Shown here piece after piece: positions 11,557-27,311 of a stretch of 64,000 nucleotides of DNA; position 1 is the stretch's first letter; every line of letters begins with the position of its first letter. The notes beneath the pieces were generated by a model. It worked only from the letters and a program-made list of their open reading frames with translations, was not told where the DNA came from and did not search any database. A program made the translations under genes and the position numbers. Where the stretch lies: the NCBI RefSeq assembly GCF_964340395.1, contig NC_135553.1, positions 866,001 through 930,000 of the forward strand. The letters are read 5' to 3'. Source of the stretch: Glandiceps talaboti (taxonomy: Eukaryota; Hemichordata; Enteropneusta; Spengelidae).

Positions 11557-14500
11557 TCAAACTCGTCTGACTATTCTCTCATTTCTTGGTACAGTAAATC
11601 CTGATATAGAGAGGGTTGATTTCTGTGCATTAGATGGAATGGTAGCTTTTTGCTTCTTGTTTGTTCTCTGTGTTGTTGGTGGTGTACTACTTGTAGATGA
11701 ATCCGAGGCTAGAGGTCCAACTGGTCCTATAGTACAAACATAAATTGTTAATTAATAACTAAAATACGGTACATATATACAACATAAGCTCTGACTGAAA
11801 TTTCATTGTCCAATCTAAACTATGTATATTAGCTAATGGCCACTGATTCAGGGAGATATGTATGGTAATTCCATGTATGGATAAAAAGGCGCTTTGACTG
11901 AAAAGTTAGTATAAACAGATCAACCTGAAAATTCTGTTTTACAGACAAACCTGTGTATAGTTGCATATCAAGATTTGATATTCTATTCACACACTTATTA
12001 TTGTGTACTACAAATATGTACAAATTAAGTCAAAGTGTTCAATCTGGAAATACAGGATAATGCAGCGATGTTTCTTCAATAAGACTTTCACTTGAGTCTG
12101 TTTTTGTACTCGTTTTTCTGTGCTTTGTAAAGCGCATTGTGATAGTTATATGGAATGCGCTATATAAGAAAATTAGATTAGATTAGATTAGTTTTATGAT
12201 TCAGACATGCATGATTAAAATTTGAAAGTACCCCACTTATTATTTTCACTACAGTATTAAAATTCCAAAAAGTCTTTGTCAAACACTCGGCTGTAAGATA
12301 CACTATATTGTGGCATCCACACCCTATCAATCAACACTTAACTGAAGTAATGGTTGATAGGGTGTGGCTACCAACAACAAACCATATCTTTCAGTCAAGT
12401 CAATCACCTTCACTCGAGAAAGGAAAGGAATCCAAGTATCCATTGTTTCTTCGTCTTCTAACATTATAGGAACCCTCAATAGGAATAATTGACATCTCAA
12501 GTCTTTGTAGTCTATTTTTAGTACAATATGAAATGAAATACTGAAATGTATACATGTACTTACCTCTGTATTTTTTCTGGATGGTGTGCGCTTTTTTCTT
12601 CTCGATACCACTTTGATATACGACTATCGGTGGTGACTCGGCTATTTCAAAACTTAGTAGATCATTGTCCCCTGCAATAATGACAAGAAAATTGTTGTGG
12701 TAAATATACTGTAGTGGTAAGAAATGAGCTGAAACACAAAATATCCTACCTTAAAGTGGGCATATGTCTTGTCCCTGCTTACCACATGCAAGCAGACACA
12801 CCAGTATTTTTTAGCGGGTTGTAGTACATCAGTACAGGCAGACCTATAGTTATCTCGAAAAGAATATTAGGAAAATCTGATAATGTAATTACCTGAATAA
12901 AATGAGGGAGGATTTCTGAGCTGAGATTCTGGTATTACATTCCTTCTTCCCTCTGTTCTTTTGCTATGAGGAGCTTTCTGTTTATAATTTGACTGCAAAT
13001 AAAAGACAATACAGTGTAAGAAATGGAGAATCAATAAACACAGATGTACATCTATAACTATATGACATCACAACAAAGTCACACACACTGTTTTCCTCTT
13101 GGCGCACACACACACACACGCACATACACATACACACACACACACACACATACACATACACACACACATGGGCAGATATCGATAACTTAAATAGAAATCT
13201 GTATGACTGGTGTTTTCTGATCACAGTACAACATAAATACATGGTATTATTATTCAATTCTTTACATAAAATTGTAAGGTGTGGAAAGTGACCGACTCAA
13301 TTTATAGTGTGTGGTCAAATTTAAACAATCTTGGCTAAAGAGGGTCAGCAATGTGCAGACAATCTTGGCTAAAGAGGGTCAGCAATGTGCAGACAATCTT
13401 GGCTAAAGAGGGTCAGCAATGTGCAGGCAATCTTGGCTAAAGAGGGTCAGCAATGTGCAGACAATCTTGGCTAAAGAGGGTCAGCAATGTGGAGGCAATC
13501 TTGGCTAAAGAGGGTCAGCAATGTGCAGACAATCTTGGCTAAAGAGGGTCAGCAATGTGCCGGCAATCTTGGCTAAAGAGGGTCAGCAATGTGCAGGCAA
13601 TCTTGGCTAAAGAGGGTCAGCAATGTGCAGACAATCTTGGCTAAAGAGGGTCAGCAATGTGGAGGCAATCTTGGCTAAAGAGGGTCATGCAATGTGCAGG
13701 CAATCTTGGCTAAAGAGGGTCAGCAATGTGCAGACAATCTTGGCTAAATAGGGTCAGCATGGTGGAGGCAATCTTGGCTAAAGAGGGTCAGCAATGTGCA
13801 GACAATCTTGGCTAAAGAGGGTCAGCAATGTGCAGACAATCCTGAGACTGAGTATGTTACTCCAACACTTGTTTTACAAATATGATGCTTGAAAGCAATA
13901 CTTCTGTATACATACATAGAATGTGTTGAAAAAAATCAACAGTATCACACGTCATAGCAAGAATAGACTGTAAAATAGATACACATTTGTATGAAAACTA
14001 GGGAGTTAGGGGAATGTAGAACAGTGGACTGACTGTACCATAGATACACATTTGTATCAAAGCTAGGGAGTTAGTGTTAGAGTTAGGTTAGGTATAGGAA
14101 TAGGATTAGACCCCCTAGTATAAACTTGATTTGTATGAGTGGATACTGTTCTGCGTGTGTCTCAAGCTACCATACAGTACTTACTTGTTCAACAGATTCA
14201 AATTTTCCTCTTCTTCTCTTCTCATAACTTTGTTTGCCAGTGGTCTTTTTCCCAACACCTTTGTATCTGGTCTTACTATGCACACTCAAGGAGTCATTAA
14301 ATCCGACTCTTTTACCTGCAGTATCCATGGAGAAATCATCTTCACTAACAGTTTGTCTGAGTCCAGGAGGTGGTGTGAGATCTCCTAACAGCTTATCATG
14401 TTTAGCTAATCTACTCTGTGATAAGTACTCCGACTCTGATTCACTCACTTCATGTACAGAGTTCAAAGACACAACACTCTTGTCCTGTAGGTTCAATCTA

Positions 14501-16203
14501 TCAAACTTAGGTTTAGAGTACAGAGTTTGATGTGTCTTTCTCTTGGCAGCTATTGCCGCAATGTTTTTTGTCTTAATTGACATTTCCTTCTTCTCCTTCC
14601 TAGAGGTTGGTAATGGCGTCCCTCCATCCATGACTTGTGATGCCTGTAGCTCAGTTGGTGAAGAGGCGTCATTATTTGAATTGAGTTGTGTTAGGAAAGT
14701 ATCAGAAGGAAATGTTTTATTCCGTTTTGGTGGGGTTTCAACTGACTTTTCTTTTTCATGCTCCTTTAGTTGACGTGATCTAGGACTCTGTTTGAATAAT
14801 CTGGTTTGACTTTCCTCCTTTCCACTGTGGAAAAAACAACATTATATTACAAATCAACATTACACCTTTGTAACTTGAATCACTTTATGATAATGACACA
14901 AAGGACCAGAGGGCCAAGGGATGCTTTGAATTCAAAAGGATTACTAATTCCATCAACCAAACTGAAGTGATCTGAACTGAACTGAGCTGACATGAACTGC
15001 ACTGAACTGAATACAACTGAGCAGAACTGTATACTGACCAACAACATTCATCAGCTTAGTACTAAGATCAAATGATTTACAAAGGTTATATTGCACAAGC
15101 ATTGAACTAACTAACATCTAAAATCAACTGATCATACCGCCACCTAGTGGTCTGCTGTAACTATGGAATTTGTCATTCTGATGAGGATTGTCAACCAAGA
15201 CAGACTGAAAGCTCAATGCTAAAAAACTTTGAACTGCTTGTAAGTTGTAACGTGTGTTATAACCTATGTTGAACTGTATACTGATGGTATCAGTATGTTA
15301 ACTTGCCTTGGTTCACTGATATTAATAACTAGTTATTTATAAAAAACAAGAGCAATTGTGAAATTATTGTCATAGTACCCATACATAACAATAGCAATTG
15401 TGAAATTGTTGTCATAGTACCCATACATAACAATAGCAATTGTGAAATTGTTGCCATAGTACCCATACATAACAATAGCCATTGTGAAGCTATTGTGCCC
15501 ATACATCAATACAAATACTTGTATGCGATTTATTTCGATGTTAGAAATGTTGTCAAAACTGAATAGTAAGTTAAGGAAGAATGCATGGCAACATTTAGAC
15601 ACCATCTACCGATATGTATGGACAAGGAAATACCACATTTACATAAACTCAAAAATGATGGATGAGTTACAAGAAATTAGAGTTGTACTGTCACTAGAAG
15701 TGCTTAAGCATATGTGTATGTTCCTGAGTCCATCACAAGCACAATGGATATCTGACTGTCATTCTGTCAATTATGACACAGTGTCTGTAAATATATGTAG
15801 TAAATGATACATTGAGCAATCTCATTGGTAGATATGCTAGCATAAATGACACAAGAGTTCTCAGTGGTAGATACACACTGTTAATGATACAGGGAAACTA
15901 ATTAAAATATAACCACCCATGCCAGACCTCATGCCAACTACCACAACACCCCAACCCCCATGTCGACTACCACCACACCCCAGCCCCCAAGCCGACTACC
16001 ACCACACCCCAGCCCCCATGTTGACTACCACCCCCCCCCCCCCACCCCCATGATGACAAATCAAGACATTGACCATACCTGACATTGTCTTTAGATCTTT
16101 TTGGCAATAACTTTGTATTGGTTGGTGGGTTGTCTTTATCATCAAACTCACTTCCATCAGTATCACCTTGATGCTGAGAATTCAACGCTTGCATGGAAAA
16201 TGG
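11557..16203 (-). CDS. KIF19: KIF19 C-terminal tail exons 15-19
   Basis: Residues about 665-1044, low-complexity, basic and Ser/Thr-rich. The 640-nt exon 16 (14185-14824) holds most of it, including [19 protein letters not shown] and the basic run [21 protein letters not shown], which aligns with the basic Arg/Lys-rich stretch near the end of human KIF19. Exons 17-19 are small and rich in Pro, Ser and Lys; the protein ends RIVRRV. Splice phases (2, 0, 1, 1) all fit, which supports these weakly conserved exons. Confidence 0.85.
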
Positions 16204-19200
16204 CTGAAATAATAACAATTACTTCGCATTAAAATTCCAGATCTCCTCTTTGATAATTGATAATTAACAATATTGGACATATTTTTTGGTGAAATGTATG
16301 TACATAAACCTTTATTTTTTATAAAATCAATATTCAAACCATGCCTACCAAATATTGTATATACATATGTATGTATAGGACATGTGTCTTTTATTATCAT
16401 TTGTATTTACACAGTTATGCAATATTAACATAACATTATTTTGAAAGTTGACTCTTCAGTTTCTTTTCTTCACTGTTTCTGTACAAAATAATTACAAATT
16501 CATAAAAACACACATTAGGTGCATTGCATAGAGATTTGTTGTATTTTTAAACGTATCTATTCATGTGTGTATTTGTCTTTTTTTTTTAAGTTCTTCATGT
16601 TTTAAAATGCTGTTTTGGTGTGTATTTTTATCTATGGGATGCTTATGAGCATTTTTGTGGTCTTTTCTTTCCCGAAATAAAGTTTAATTATAATAATTAA
16701 AGATTAGAACTTCAAGTTTAAGTTGCAAACTCATAAAAACACACCTAGGTGTAACAGAAGCAAGGACTAGAAGTATTGGCTTCAGTTTATGCTACATTGT
16801 TATACAATCTCACCTTGTTGGGGTCAAGGGTCATAGCTGTAAATCTTGCAATGTTGTTTTCTCCTAGGAACTGTTGATAATGTTCATAGAGTTCCTCTAA
16901 TTCATCTGAACAGCTCACATCATTGTCTACTAATAAAGTTCTCTGTTGTTGAATGATTTCATCACATAATCCCTGATAGTTAGCAAAGCGTGCAATCACA
17001 AGGTCTTTTTGACGTAACATGTTTTCATGAATCAAAGCCGATGTCTGCATCTCTGTGTTTTCAACCTCCAATTCATGAACCCTACACAATAGTCTCAGGA
17101 TGTCTCTCTGTTCTTCACTGCTTATCTTTCTTGGTAGAACCTTATGGACAGAAATGAATATTACAATATTCATCATTTGGATCATCTCAAAATACACAAG
17201 GTCACTAAAAGGTACATGTTTATAACCATGGTAACCAGCAATTCTTGCTCAACACTGATACACAAATGTACAATAAGAAGTGAAAGAAATAGTTTCATTT
17301 AAAATGTCCATCTTCAAAGTCAAGGTCATTAGAAAAGACTTCCATGGAATTAAGTCCTACACTTACAATTAACACATCTATACTAGTTAAAGAGCCTGCT
17401 ACAAATGGTGTGATTTGTAAACATTCAAAGTCAAGTTCACATATCATTTTCAACAAACTGCTCAGCTTAAGAAATGAATAACGAATACTCTAGAAACTAT
17501 ATATTTGAATTTTGTAGTGTTAATTTTTAAATAAGAATTCACTTTTTGAAAGAATGTTTTAACTGTAAATACTCTATGAATACTTTTGAAAGTAACGAAT
17601 TACATGACAATATTTGACTTTGTTGACTTTGTTAGTAATTCATTTTGTTTTTAACTCTAAAATATGATGACTATAATAACACAATATTTACTCCTCACCT
17701 CTTCAATTTTAGCACCGTTAGCTTTAATTCCTTCTAACTTCTTCTCCAGTTCTACTTTCAATGCTGCAGTCTTCTTCTGTTCTTGTACCAATGCATTAAT
17801 TTCTTCCCTTGCTATGCTAACCTCCAGAGGTTCAGGTGAATACGAACTCTGACTTTTCTCTTCAGCTTCTTTCTCCAGTTCTTGTTCTGTCATGGATGAA
17901 AATAAAGACATAGCTGTAACATTCCTTCAAGGAAACTTTGATTTCTGTTCAGTAAAGGGTATTCACTGTGATAATTTCCAGTATAATTTTGTTCTTTTTA
18001 TATCAATTCTTTTCTTATCTCTCTCTTAAGAACAGGTGTAATATTAAAACTAACTTTCAATTTGATCTGCTTGTATTACCAGAAAGCAAAAACTGTACAA
18101 AAGAACGTTGATGGACTGGCTGCTTAGCGATATCTAAAATCTCATAACTCATTCAGTCCAAAATTGTTGAGACTAAGTAGTATTTGGACCCAGTGATGTG
18201 GCTAGGAGATTAGCAAACATTTGGGATTATTGACGACAAATTTCTGACCTATTCATATATGACCTGACAAGGTGATGTAAAGTGAGTGGGGTATACAGGT
18301 CACTTGTGGAATCACTGTTTCTGTTAACAAGTACTATATATCAGTTGTAATCATGTATTTAGATTCATCTATTTAAGGTCATTTGATTAGTAATAAAATG
18401 TCTACTTCATAACTCAACATCATCAGAAGATCACGTGATCCCCGCGGGGACTCAGTTGAGTCCAAAAGCTTACAAACAAGTATGCAATACTTATCTAGAG
18501 TTACCAAATCAAACTTTATAACTAAATACTACATTTCTAAACTGTTGATATTTTCTCTCTATGATTTTGACAGACTTTACCTTTATCTCTATTATCTACG
18601 ACGTCATCACCTTCTTTCTCATCTTTCCTTCTAGACTGTTGTCTCCTTAGCTTCTCTTGTTCCCACCTGTGAATCACATGGCATAATTGTTAAAACTAAG
18701 TACCTGGACATGTTGTCTAATTACATGGTAAGTTCCCTGTTGCCATGGATATGAATGGTAGTAGTATATATATACAATGCTTTTGGGAAAAATATCAAAA
18801 ATGTCACAAATTTTATGGCTTGATTATAGTTATTCATTTTTTACACCTGATCAGAGAAGTCAGAATACCTCATGACTTATGTAACACTTCTTTTTTGAAA
18901 ATGGCTGTTATATGAGTTAACCAGAATACGGTGTTTTCAACTTACTCTGAAATACTCAGCATGTGTTTGTTGGTATCCATGGCAATTTCCATGTTGGTAT
19001 TTTCTAATTCCATTAAAGAATGTCTGATTTCCATTTGATCTTTGAAATTTGACACCAATTGTTGTCGAAGTCTGTCCATTTCTTTCTTATCCTGTAACCC
19101 TGTTGTTCTCTCTACCTCAGCTAAATTCGATAAATAAAACAACACAGTTGAATGTTTTACATGTATTTGGTCAGCTCAATATCACTTCACAATATACTGT

Positions 19201-22200
19201 TTGTGTGACCACCAAACTTACATGGTGCAATGTGCAAGCTTAGTATGTTGAAAGAAATACATGCATCTTTGCGAAGACTGCCAGTTTTTAGTTGTATCAA
19301 GCTTCTACATTTTGTATCTGGCTTCTCAATTTTCATTGACAGTTTTACTGATTGATTGCTTAATAACAATCCAAGGAGGATTTGCAAGTATTTATTTCTT
19401 GAAAGCAGTATTTGAAGTTGGTCAAATGTACCCTAATTCTTCAGGTAGTTTTCTGGTGCACATTCTAAATTATGCAGCAAGGTTTGGTTTTTTTCTATGA
19501 AAACTTTACACTGGGCTCCACATCCATCTTGCAGAGGAGAACACTATAAGTCTTTGTTGTTGTTGACAATGAAATAACTTACACTGTATATCTTTAATAC
19601 TAGCTGATCCTTGGGTTGGTCTGGGTTCTATCTCTTGTTCTGATATCTTTTGTTTTAACCTTGAAATCTCTTTCCTGAGTTCAGTAATGATACTGGTATA
19701 TTGTGCAATGTGATAGGATACATTTAAGTAGTTAGCTTTCACCTGAAATCACAAAAAAAAACATGACTTACACATTTCACAAAATAATAGATATATTGAT
19801 GCATATTTCACCCATCATTTCTTTCCAACCCCAATGCCATTTTAGTCTTCAAATCAATATGTTCTATACAGAGAGAAGTAAACCATGTACTAGGACATTA
19901 CCATACATTATCAACATCTTTTATAGGTAAATTGTCTTTACCAAATATTGTACTTATCTGTTTTTGAGTTCAAGACATGTCTACTAAATATCAAATTAAT
20001 TTGTCCTTAAACAAACAGTTGTATTGTCAGACAGAATGACAGACAAAAAAAACAAGCTGAACTTTACATTGTATCATTATAGTATATTGAAATTTGCATT
20101 AAATACTAGTAATACATTTTATTATGCAACCTCTTGAACATTTACATAGATTTGAAACTAAAATATAAAATGTAATGACACAATATGTACACTGCACCTA
20201 CCCTGGTTTTAATGTTCTTGGCTCTATCAGCATACAGCAATGTATTCCTGGACTCTTCAAAATATAAACTGGCTGGACTAACATGAGCAATCATTACTGT
20301 ACGGCAATTACCACCAAGTGAGTCCTGTCAAAATGACAAACATCATAGCAGTGTTAGTGGTCAGAGCTATGATTAATCAGATAGTGTAAATTGGTCAGAG
20401 TTGTGATTGGTTGCAGTTAAATTTATGACTATCAGATAGTGTAAGTGGTCAGGACAGAGGTAATTGAGCAGTGGACATACTAACATATTTGTTGATACTT
20501 GAAGACTTTTTTATCATACCTTGAGTAGTCTTGTTAATTTGCTGTCTCTGAAATTAACATACTTGGAGTAGCCACCTCTCTCAGCCAGTGCATTGATGCA
20601 ATTACCCAAGGCTAGAAGAGATCTGTTAATGTGAGCGCCCTCTATCATCCTCTTACCACGATTCTGAAAGTAATCACACACATAAAACTGAAATAAACAC
20701 ATGGTGAAAAGTCTAAGAACCTTCCTTAATTTACAAAATGTGATATTCATTTTTGGTACCTAAACTAAAGATAAACATAAGACTAATTGTACAGAAATCT
20801 GTATTTTGAGATAATAGTCTGACTTCAATTTTTGTGCCTTGCAGACTGAAAGATTGTCATTGGGTACACCACTTATATTAATACTGGTATCGACTGAAGG
20901 TTAAAGGTGAGACAGGGGTATAAAAGGCCCCTAACTTTGCAGGGGTTATTGCCAAACTTAGATGTGTACAGTAAATAGTGCAGCAATTCCTCTATGAAAA
21001 TCCATGACAACAATGAGTAGCTGGTGATTTTGGTAATAAATTTGGTATGTGTGGACGTGTGAATGTCTTGGGAATGCGTGTGTAGTTACAGAAAGGTTGA
21101 TATTTGTACATGGTACAGACTGGAGCTTATTCGTTACTCATTCATTACTCTTAATTATTCAAGATTAGGTAACTTATTAGATTAGGTCGCAGTACTAATG
21201 ATAACCACACAGGTGGACAGCTCTGCCTTGTTAACAATAATGAATCTCTCAGTCTAGCCTTTTGGTTGTCAATCACCAGTTTTCCTGCATTCATGCACAC
21301 AGTATTATATATGTGAGAACTTACTTTGGTTTGTGAGGCTCGTTCAGATCCTGCTAAATCTATCATAAACAATTTGCCAACTTTTATTTCTTGTGATGTA
21401 CTGCGCACTCTACTGCGTGTCTTCACAGTGACTTGTAATATAGCATGTGATCGAGACGACGTCTTATTGGCAGCTGTTGGTTCTGATGTACGTTCTTTGT
21501 TTCCACGCTGTAAAAGTCTCATAACCTGTAACGATAGGTGATGTCATAAAGTCTGAGAAGTGATTCACATCAACCATTTACACAAATACATATTATAGTG
21601 GTGAAAGCTATCCTTTTTTATGATAAACTATAAGTGTTCCTAATCTACATAAACACTTCACAATATTATATCTACATTTACCGAAGTTCTTCTAACATTT
21701 CCATTACAATGTTGTAGTAATCAGTGCCTTTGAAAATTGCTGCACTGCAAGGAAATGCCAGAGGAACTTCACTAGTCTCAGTAAATCTACATAGTAACAT
21801 CATAAATTGTAGATGAGGAACAGTAACATGTAGTTTATTTTTAAAAGGACGATTTTCACCAGTGTATCTCTTTTTGTTTTTTAGACTAACACGTTTAGGA
21901 TAAATAATCTAAAGTCCTGCATGAGTAAATAACATGTGACTTCACATCTTGGAAGAAAACCTGTGGACTCAGCTTGAAAACTAGCTTTTTATCTAGTATT
22001 TGGTGAAGTACAAAGTTTGTAACTTTGAGTTTGTGTAGTATATAAACAGGTTTTGAAATCTAAGTTAATAATTTTATCTCACAGAAATTGTGTGGAATAT
22101 TTTACATCATCTATCTACGATGTATACAGGTCTACAACCTCCCCACCATAAAAACTTTCAACATATTTACCTCTCTTGTTGATTTGGTGGAAACTTCTGA

Positions 22201-22647
22201 AATTCCAGCGACTTGGACATTGCCTGCAGCATCCTCCCTTAAATCCAAGAATCCAGACGTTGGATTCAATAAGTCTCGTATCATCTCATTGTAAATCTGG
22301 ACAATTGTCAAATGAGCATATAATTAGCATATAATTAACAAATAATTAGCATACAATGAGTTGTACAATGAGTTGTGCAATGTTTGACAGTCAGAAACTT
22401 ATACTTGAAATTTGAGTCTGTTGTTTTTCCAGTTGTCAAAATCTCACTGATTTTCTTGTAGAAAATATTCATTCTAATCTACACTGAATTTCTCCAACAC
22501 ATTACATTATATATGTAATGTTGCTATATAATCATATGAACCCCATTAAATATCTCTGACGTCCCTCACTCCTAACACACACACACACACACATACACAG
22601 GCATGTGCATGCATGCATACACACACTCACATGCACACATGCATGCA

Positions 22648-22720
<73 letters not shown>

Positions 22721-25700
22721 ACTCAGACAAACAATCCTACCATACACCTTGTAAAACAGGTGGTCCTCCAAAAGTAAAGGCCCCCCAAAAAGCATGACTG
22801 TTTAGTTGATGCCTGTCAAAAGTTTTGAACTGAAAGTTTCTAATTATTGCACACTAGTATAAATAGATACATGCCCACTAATTACAAACTTTGATCCCTG
22901 TCAATCAAACCTATTGCCAACTTTTAACTTCACTGTTCGTACCTCTAAATATGACATGGTGACTTTATAGATCAGATCTTCCTTTGTAGCTTCCATGGCA
23001 TGGAATAGATCATTTAGAGTCCTTGCCATGATACCTGGATTTTCATCTTGTCCAAGCATGGTATATGTTTTACCAGCACCTGTCAATGAAACAGACATGG
23101 AAACTCAACCAAGGCAACCCAAAAATTGTTTGGTTTAGGTAACCCGACCTAACGTATTTTTTTACTTATCAAAAAATTGGAAAAATTTGCAAAGTTGCAC
23201 GAGAAATAGTGAGATTTGAAGACGTCATTGCTTCATGTGATCAAAACAACATGGCAGAATATAGCATATCACACAATGTCTTCTGCATGTCGTACAGTAA
23301 GTGTGATCAAAACAAAATGGTGGAATACAGTGTACCACATGATGTCTTCTGCATGTCATACAGTAAGTGTGATTACATTGATGAGAAGTCACTCTTGACC
23401 TCTGTAAATATGAACAGGACATTTGAAGAGATTCTTGAAGATAAAAAAGAAAAAAATTCCTACCTACCCACCCTATTTTGAATTTGGGTATTATCGGAAC
23501 CACACAATTTTTTTTTTGGCCTGAACACACTGTATGTACCATAATGTTTGCTGTATACATGGGTTCAACGTGGTAGAGATTGGGTGTGGCCGTAATACAA
23601 CAGTAATACAAATACTTGTTCTTGTAGTGGTAGCTTCTTTAACAGGCGAAAACACAATGATGAGATTTCAACCATAAATTTCGTCATAACCATGCAATGA
23701 AATCACTGTGTTAGACTCAATGATAACAAAAATTGGTCCATCAATTGGACACTAGGGTTAGGATACTATTTAGCAATCATGATGTATGGCAATTCTATCT
23801 TTTAGTTTGTCACCAAATATTAAGCAGTTGTCACATTTGTCTGTGGAATCTTTAGTTCAATTACCTGTAGCGCCATATGCAAAGACAGTGGCATTGAATC
23901 CATCCAGCACACCATTAATCAGAAACTTTGTAGTCTTTTCGTAGACATCTTCCTGTGATACACAAAACAAACAAACACACTTTACTCTAAAATATTCAAA
24001 TACACATTCTTGTTGCTAATAATCATGACATTTTGTTTAGTAGAGTCCACAAAATATGAATGAATGGTCTTTTCTCGCTTCAATTTTGGTCTTTTCTCGA
24101 TTCAATTTTACATTTCTCTGCTAATGGTTGTTGTTGAGGATAGAGTTAACACTATTCGAAATTGAATTTTGTGATGAGTCTAAACTTGATTATAAGAAGC
24201 CTTTATAAGGAAAGTATGTAAACTTACCTGAGTAGCTTTACCATCAAATGCAAAGTCAAATATATACTGTTTTTCACGGGATCTGTTTGCTCGTAAAATG
24301 TCATCAGGATCGTCAGCCGGGTCTAACAATACAACCATCTGAAAGAAGAATAAAAACAGGTACAGAGTCATCTTTAGTTCATTTACTGTCACTTAGCAAC
24401 GAATAGTTGCCAAGTAAATTGTACTACCAATATGCATTTATTTAAACCAAACATAACACAATGTATATGAGTATCTAATGTATAGTACAGGTTTTCATTG
24501 TATCAAGAGTTCTGAATTTGAAGACATTGTATACCGTGTTGAATGTGATTATATCACAGCTAAGGGGTCATTTTATGATGTGGTGTGACTATACCAAAGG
24601 TATGGGGAGGGGGTTATCAATACATTGTGTGGTTTTTATACCTGAGCTAAGGGGTCATTTTGTGATGTGGCGTAACGATACCAAAGGTATTGGGTTATCA
24701 ATACATTGTGTGGTTTTTATACCTGAGCTAAGGGGTCATCAGATGATCTGTGGTGATTACAACCTATCTATGGGATCAATATGCAATTACATGTACATGT
24801 AGTAGTGTAGCAATTATATCAGGGGTCATTAGTTTTAAGGAGGAGTCCTTTGTCTGTTGTTTATGGTCTTTTTAATCTACTGATTATTCATGTGTTGGGG
24901 AACACAAGGTTAAATGATTAGAATTTAATATGATGTACAAAACACACATGTATGCCGTATGCATACACACATTCAGCTGTACTACAAATAGATTTTGGGC
25001 AACATTTTCAATGGCATTTGTACAAACATTTTGTACACAAAACTTACAAGGGGTCACTTTAATAGATGCAGGGAAGGACAGTGATGTGAATGTGCTGTGG
25101 TTATATCACAACTGCTACATGTGGGCCTGAAGTTAAAAGGTCATTTTATTACATGTATGTGTTATGATACTACCACAGTCCCTCTATCATAGATGTGCTA
25201 CTACAAATGTGTTAGATATTTCTACATATATGTCTACTTCTATTTAGTCACATGACCAGTGGTATCATATGTACATCTGACATCTCCATGGTGATTAGTC
25301 ACATGACCAGTGGTAGCATATGTACATCTGACATCTCCATGGTGATTCATTTTCAAAATATCAATACATCCATTCAAGTTAAAATCTTCCATATGGAAAA
25401 TCTAATTCATACACTGAATTAGTATTTGAGATGTGTTGTCATGGCAATGAGGTGGACAGTGTAAAAGTCCCATCTGTTACATGGTAACTTTTTTATGACG
25501 ATACAAAAGTACCAATACAAGTTCATCTCTACAGTCTGTTATACATGTATACTAATCCTGTATATCATTTACCAATTTCAGTTGTGGCATTTTGAACGAG
25601 TATCTACATCTAGCTACGTTTAATACTGAATACAGAAGCCATATCTGTATCACTATCTATACCTGTACCTCAACCTGTATATGTATCTAATTATGTTTTT

Positions 25701-27236
25701 GATCTGTATCTGCATCTGTACATGTATCTGTATCTGTATCTGTATCTGTATCTGTATCTGTATCTGTGTCTGTGTCTGTGTCTGTACTACTGGTTGCTAC
25801 TTACATGTACACAGGACTAAAGTTAAAATGTGTGGAGTGCTATGAATAGACTATCTTGTCATGTCAGAATTTGCACATCAGCTGTGAGGTCACATTTAAT
25901 ATTAATATTCGTGATAATATAGGATTATAATATTAAACAAAATCTAAAATTTTGTTTTACTCATATGCAGAATGAAGTGTTAGGATGTACATACGTGAGC
26001 TGCTAGGTTATGCATGCTCAACTGTTTGCTTTGATGTATATGGCTACATCTATGTACGGTTATTAAAATCAATATTACAACATCATGATAAAAAAGTTCA
26101 CAATATTAGTACATCTTAATACAATATTTCCATTATGTATTTTTCATTTCTTTTTTTATTTACTAACACTGTATACGCAATGTTACTGCTGTTAGCCATA
26201 AGAGGTGACAATAATATTGATGAACTTCTCTGACCTTATTAAATATTAAATTGAAGTCATGTACTCGTGATGTATTAACAGTTTCAATTGGTTGTAATGT
26301 AACGAGTGTATGCCTTTCAGAGGGTGTGCATTTATTTTAAAGTTGTTCATAAATTATTATCACCTCCCTATCTTACTAAATATGCCACGAGATTAGATGA
26401 ATTTCATAATGAAAACTACAATTTCAAGAATAAAAATGAACTACAAAACTATGCAGTTACAACATTCTTGAAGTCATCCTCTCTGGTATAAGATTATTTA
26501 TGTATGTATTTTTAAAAGAGGTTTGAATTACTTTGTGCAGCTTAATGTGTGTTGTTACACTGTTATACAGAATGGCTTCAGAATATTTGAAGGTTCATTT
26601 GCTGAAATTACTGCTAAATTCCTTGGAATAGTAGTTTTCATTTAATATATTTTGTCAAGTTTCGCTACCTCATCCTTTAGTTTTTCTTGGTTTGATTGGT
26701 ATTGAAATTTTTGAGTGATAAGAGGACCCAGGTGAAAATTAGCTATTGTATTTTCCTGGGTACCTTGTTTTTAAATACATTTACTACAACTTCAGACAGT
26801 GAGCAGTAGTCAAGCATTGACTGTTTCTACAAATGATGATAATCATATGTGGAGAAAATACAATGAAATCATAACATAAAAGTATGCAGATGTTGGTTTA
26901 CTGTTGCATGGTATATCCTGTATATGATTTGGGATCATTTATCCAATGGACTAGGCTATTTAATATATATGTCAGGCCAGATAGCAAAGACTCTGGGCTA
27001 AGCATATCAAACAAAATATTTGCCAGCCCACTCTATTTGACTTGTATCCAAAATATAAATTGCGCATCAACACAGTAGTGTCACAACAGTTGGTAGCAAC
27101 TGTGTTACACAGTTTTATCACGGCAACTTTTCTAGCAACAATTTGAAAGCATTCAAATATCAATCTATTTTTTTTGTACTTATAATTATATTACACAGAC
27201 AGACACAGACACAGACAGATATATATATATACACAT

Positions 27237-27311
<75 letters not shown>

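Noticed and set aside
13326-13848. Regular array resembling a CRISPR
   Set aside because: Fifteen contiguous copies with no spacers and no associated genes; the host is eukaryotic.
18435-18455. GATCCCCGCGGGGACT resembling the end of element A
   Set aside because: Only a ~16-bp palindromic match without body or second end; too short to call.
22532-22797. Cys/Val- and His/Thr-rich ORFs
   Set aside because: Translations of the (CA)n array.
23209-23611. Paired ORFs on both strands in a KIF19 intron
   Set aside because: Arise from a two-copy 66-bp duplication; no splice sites in phase with the kinesin.
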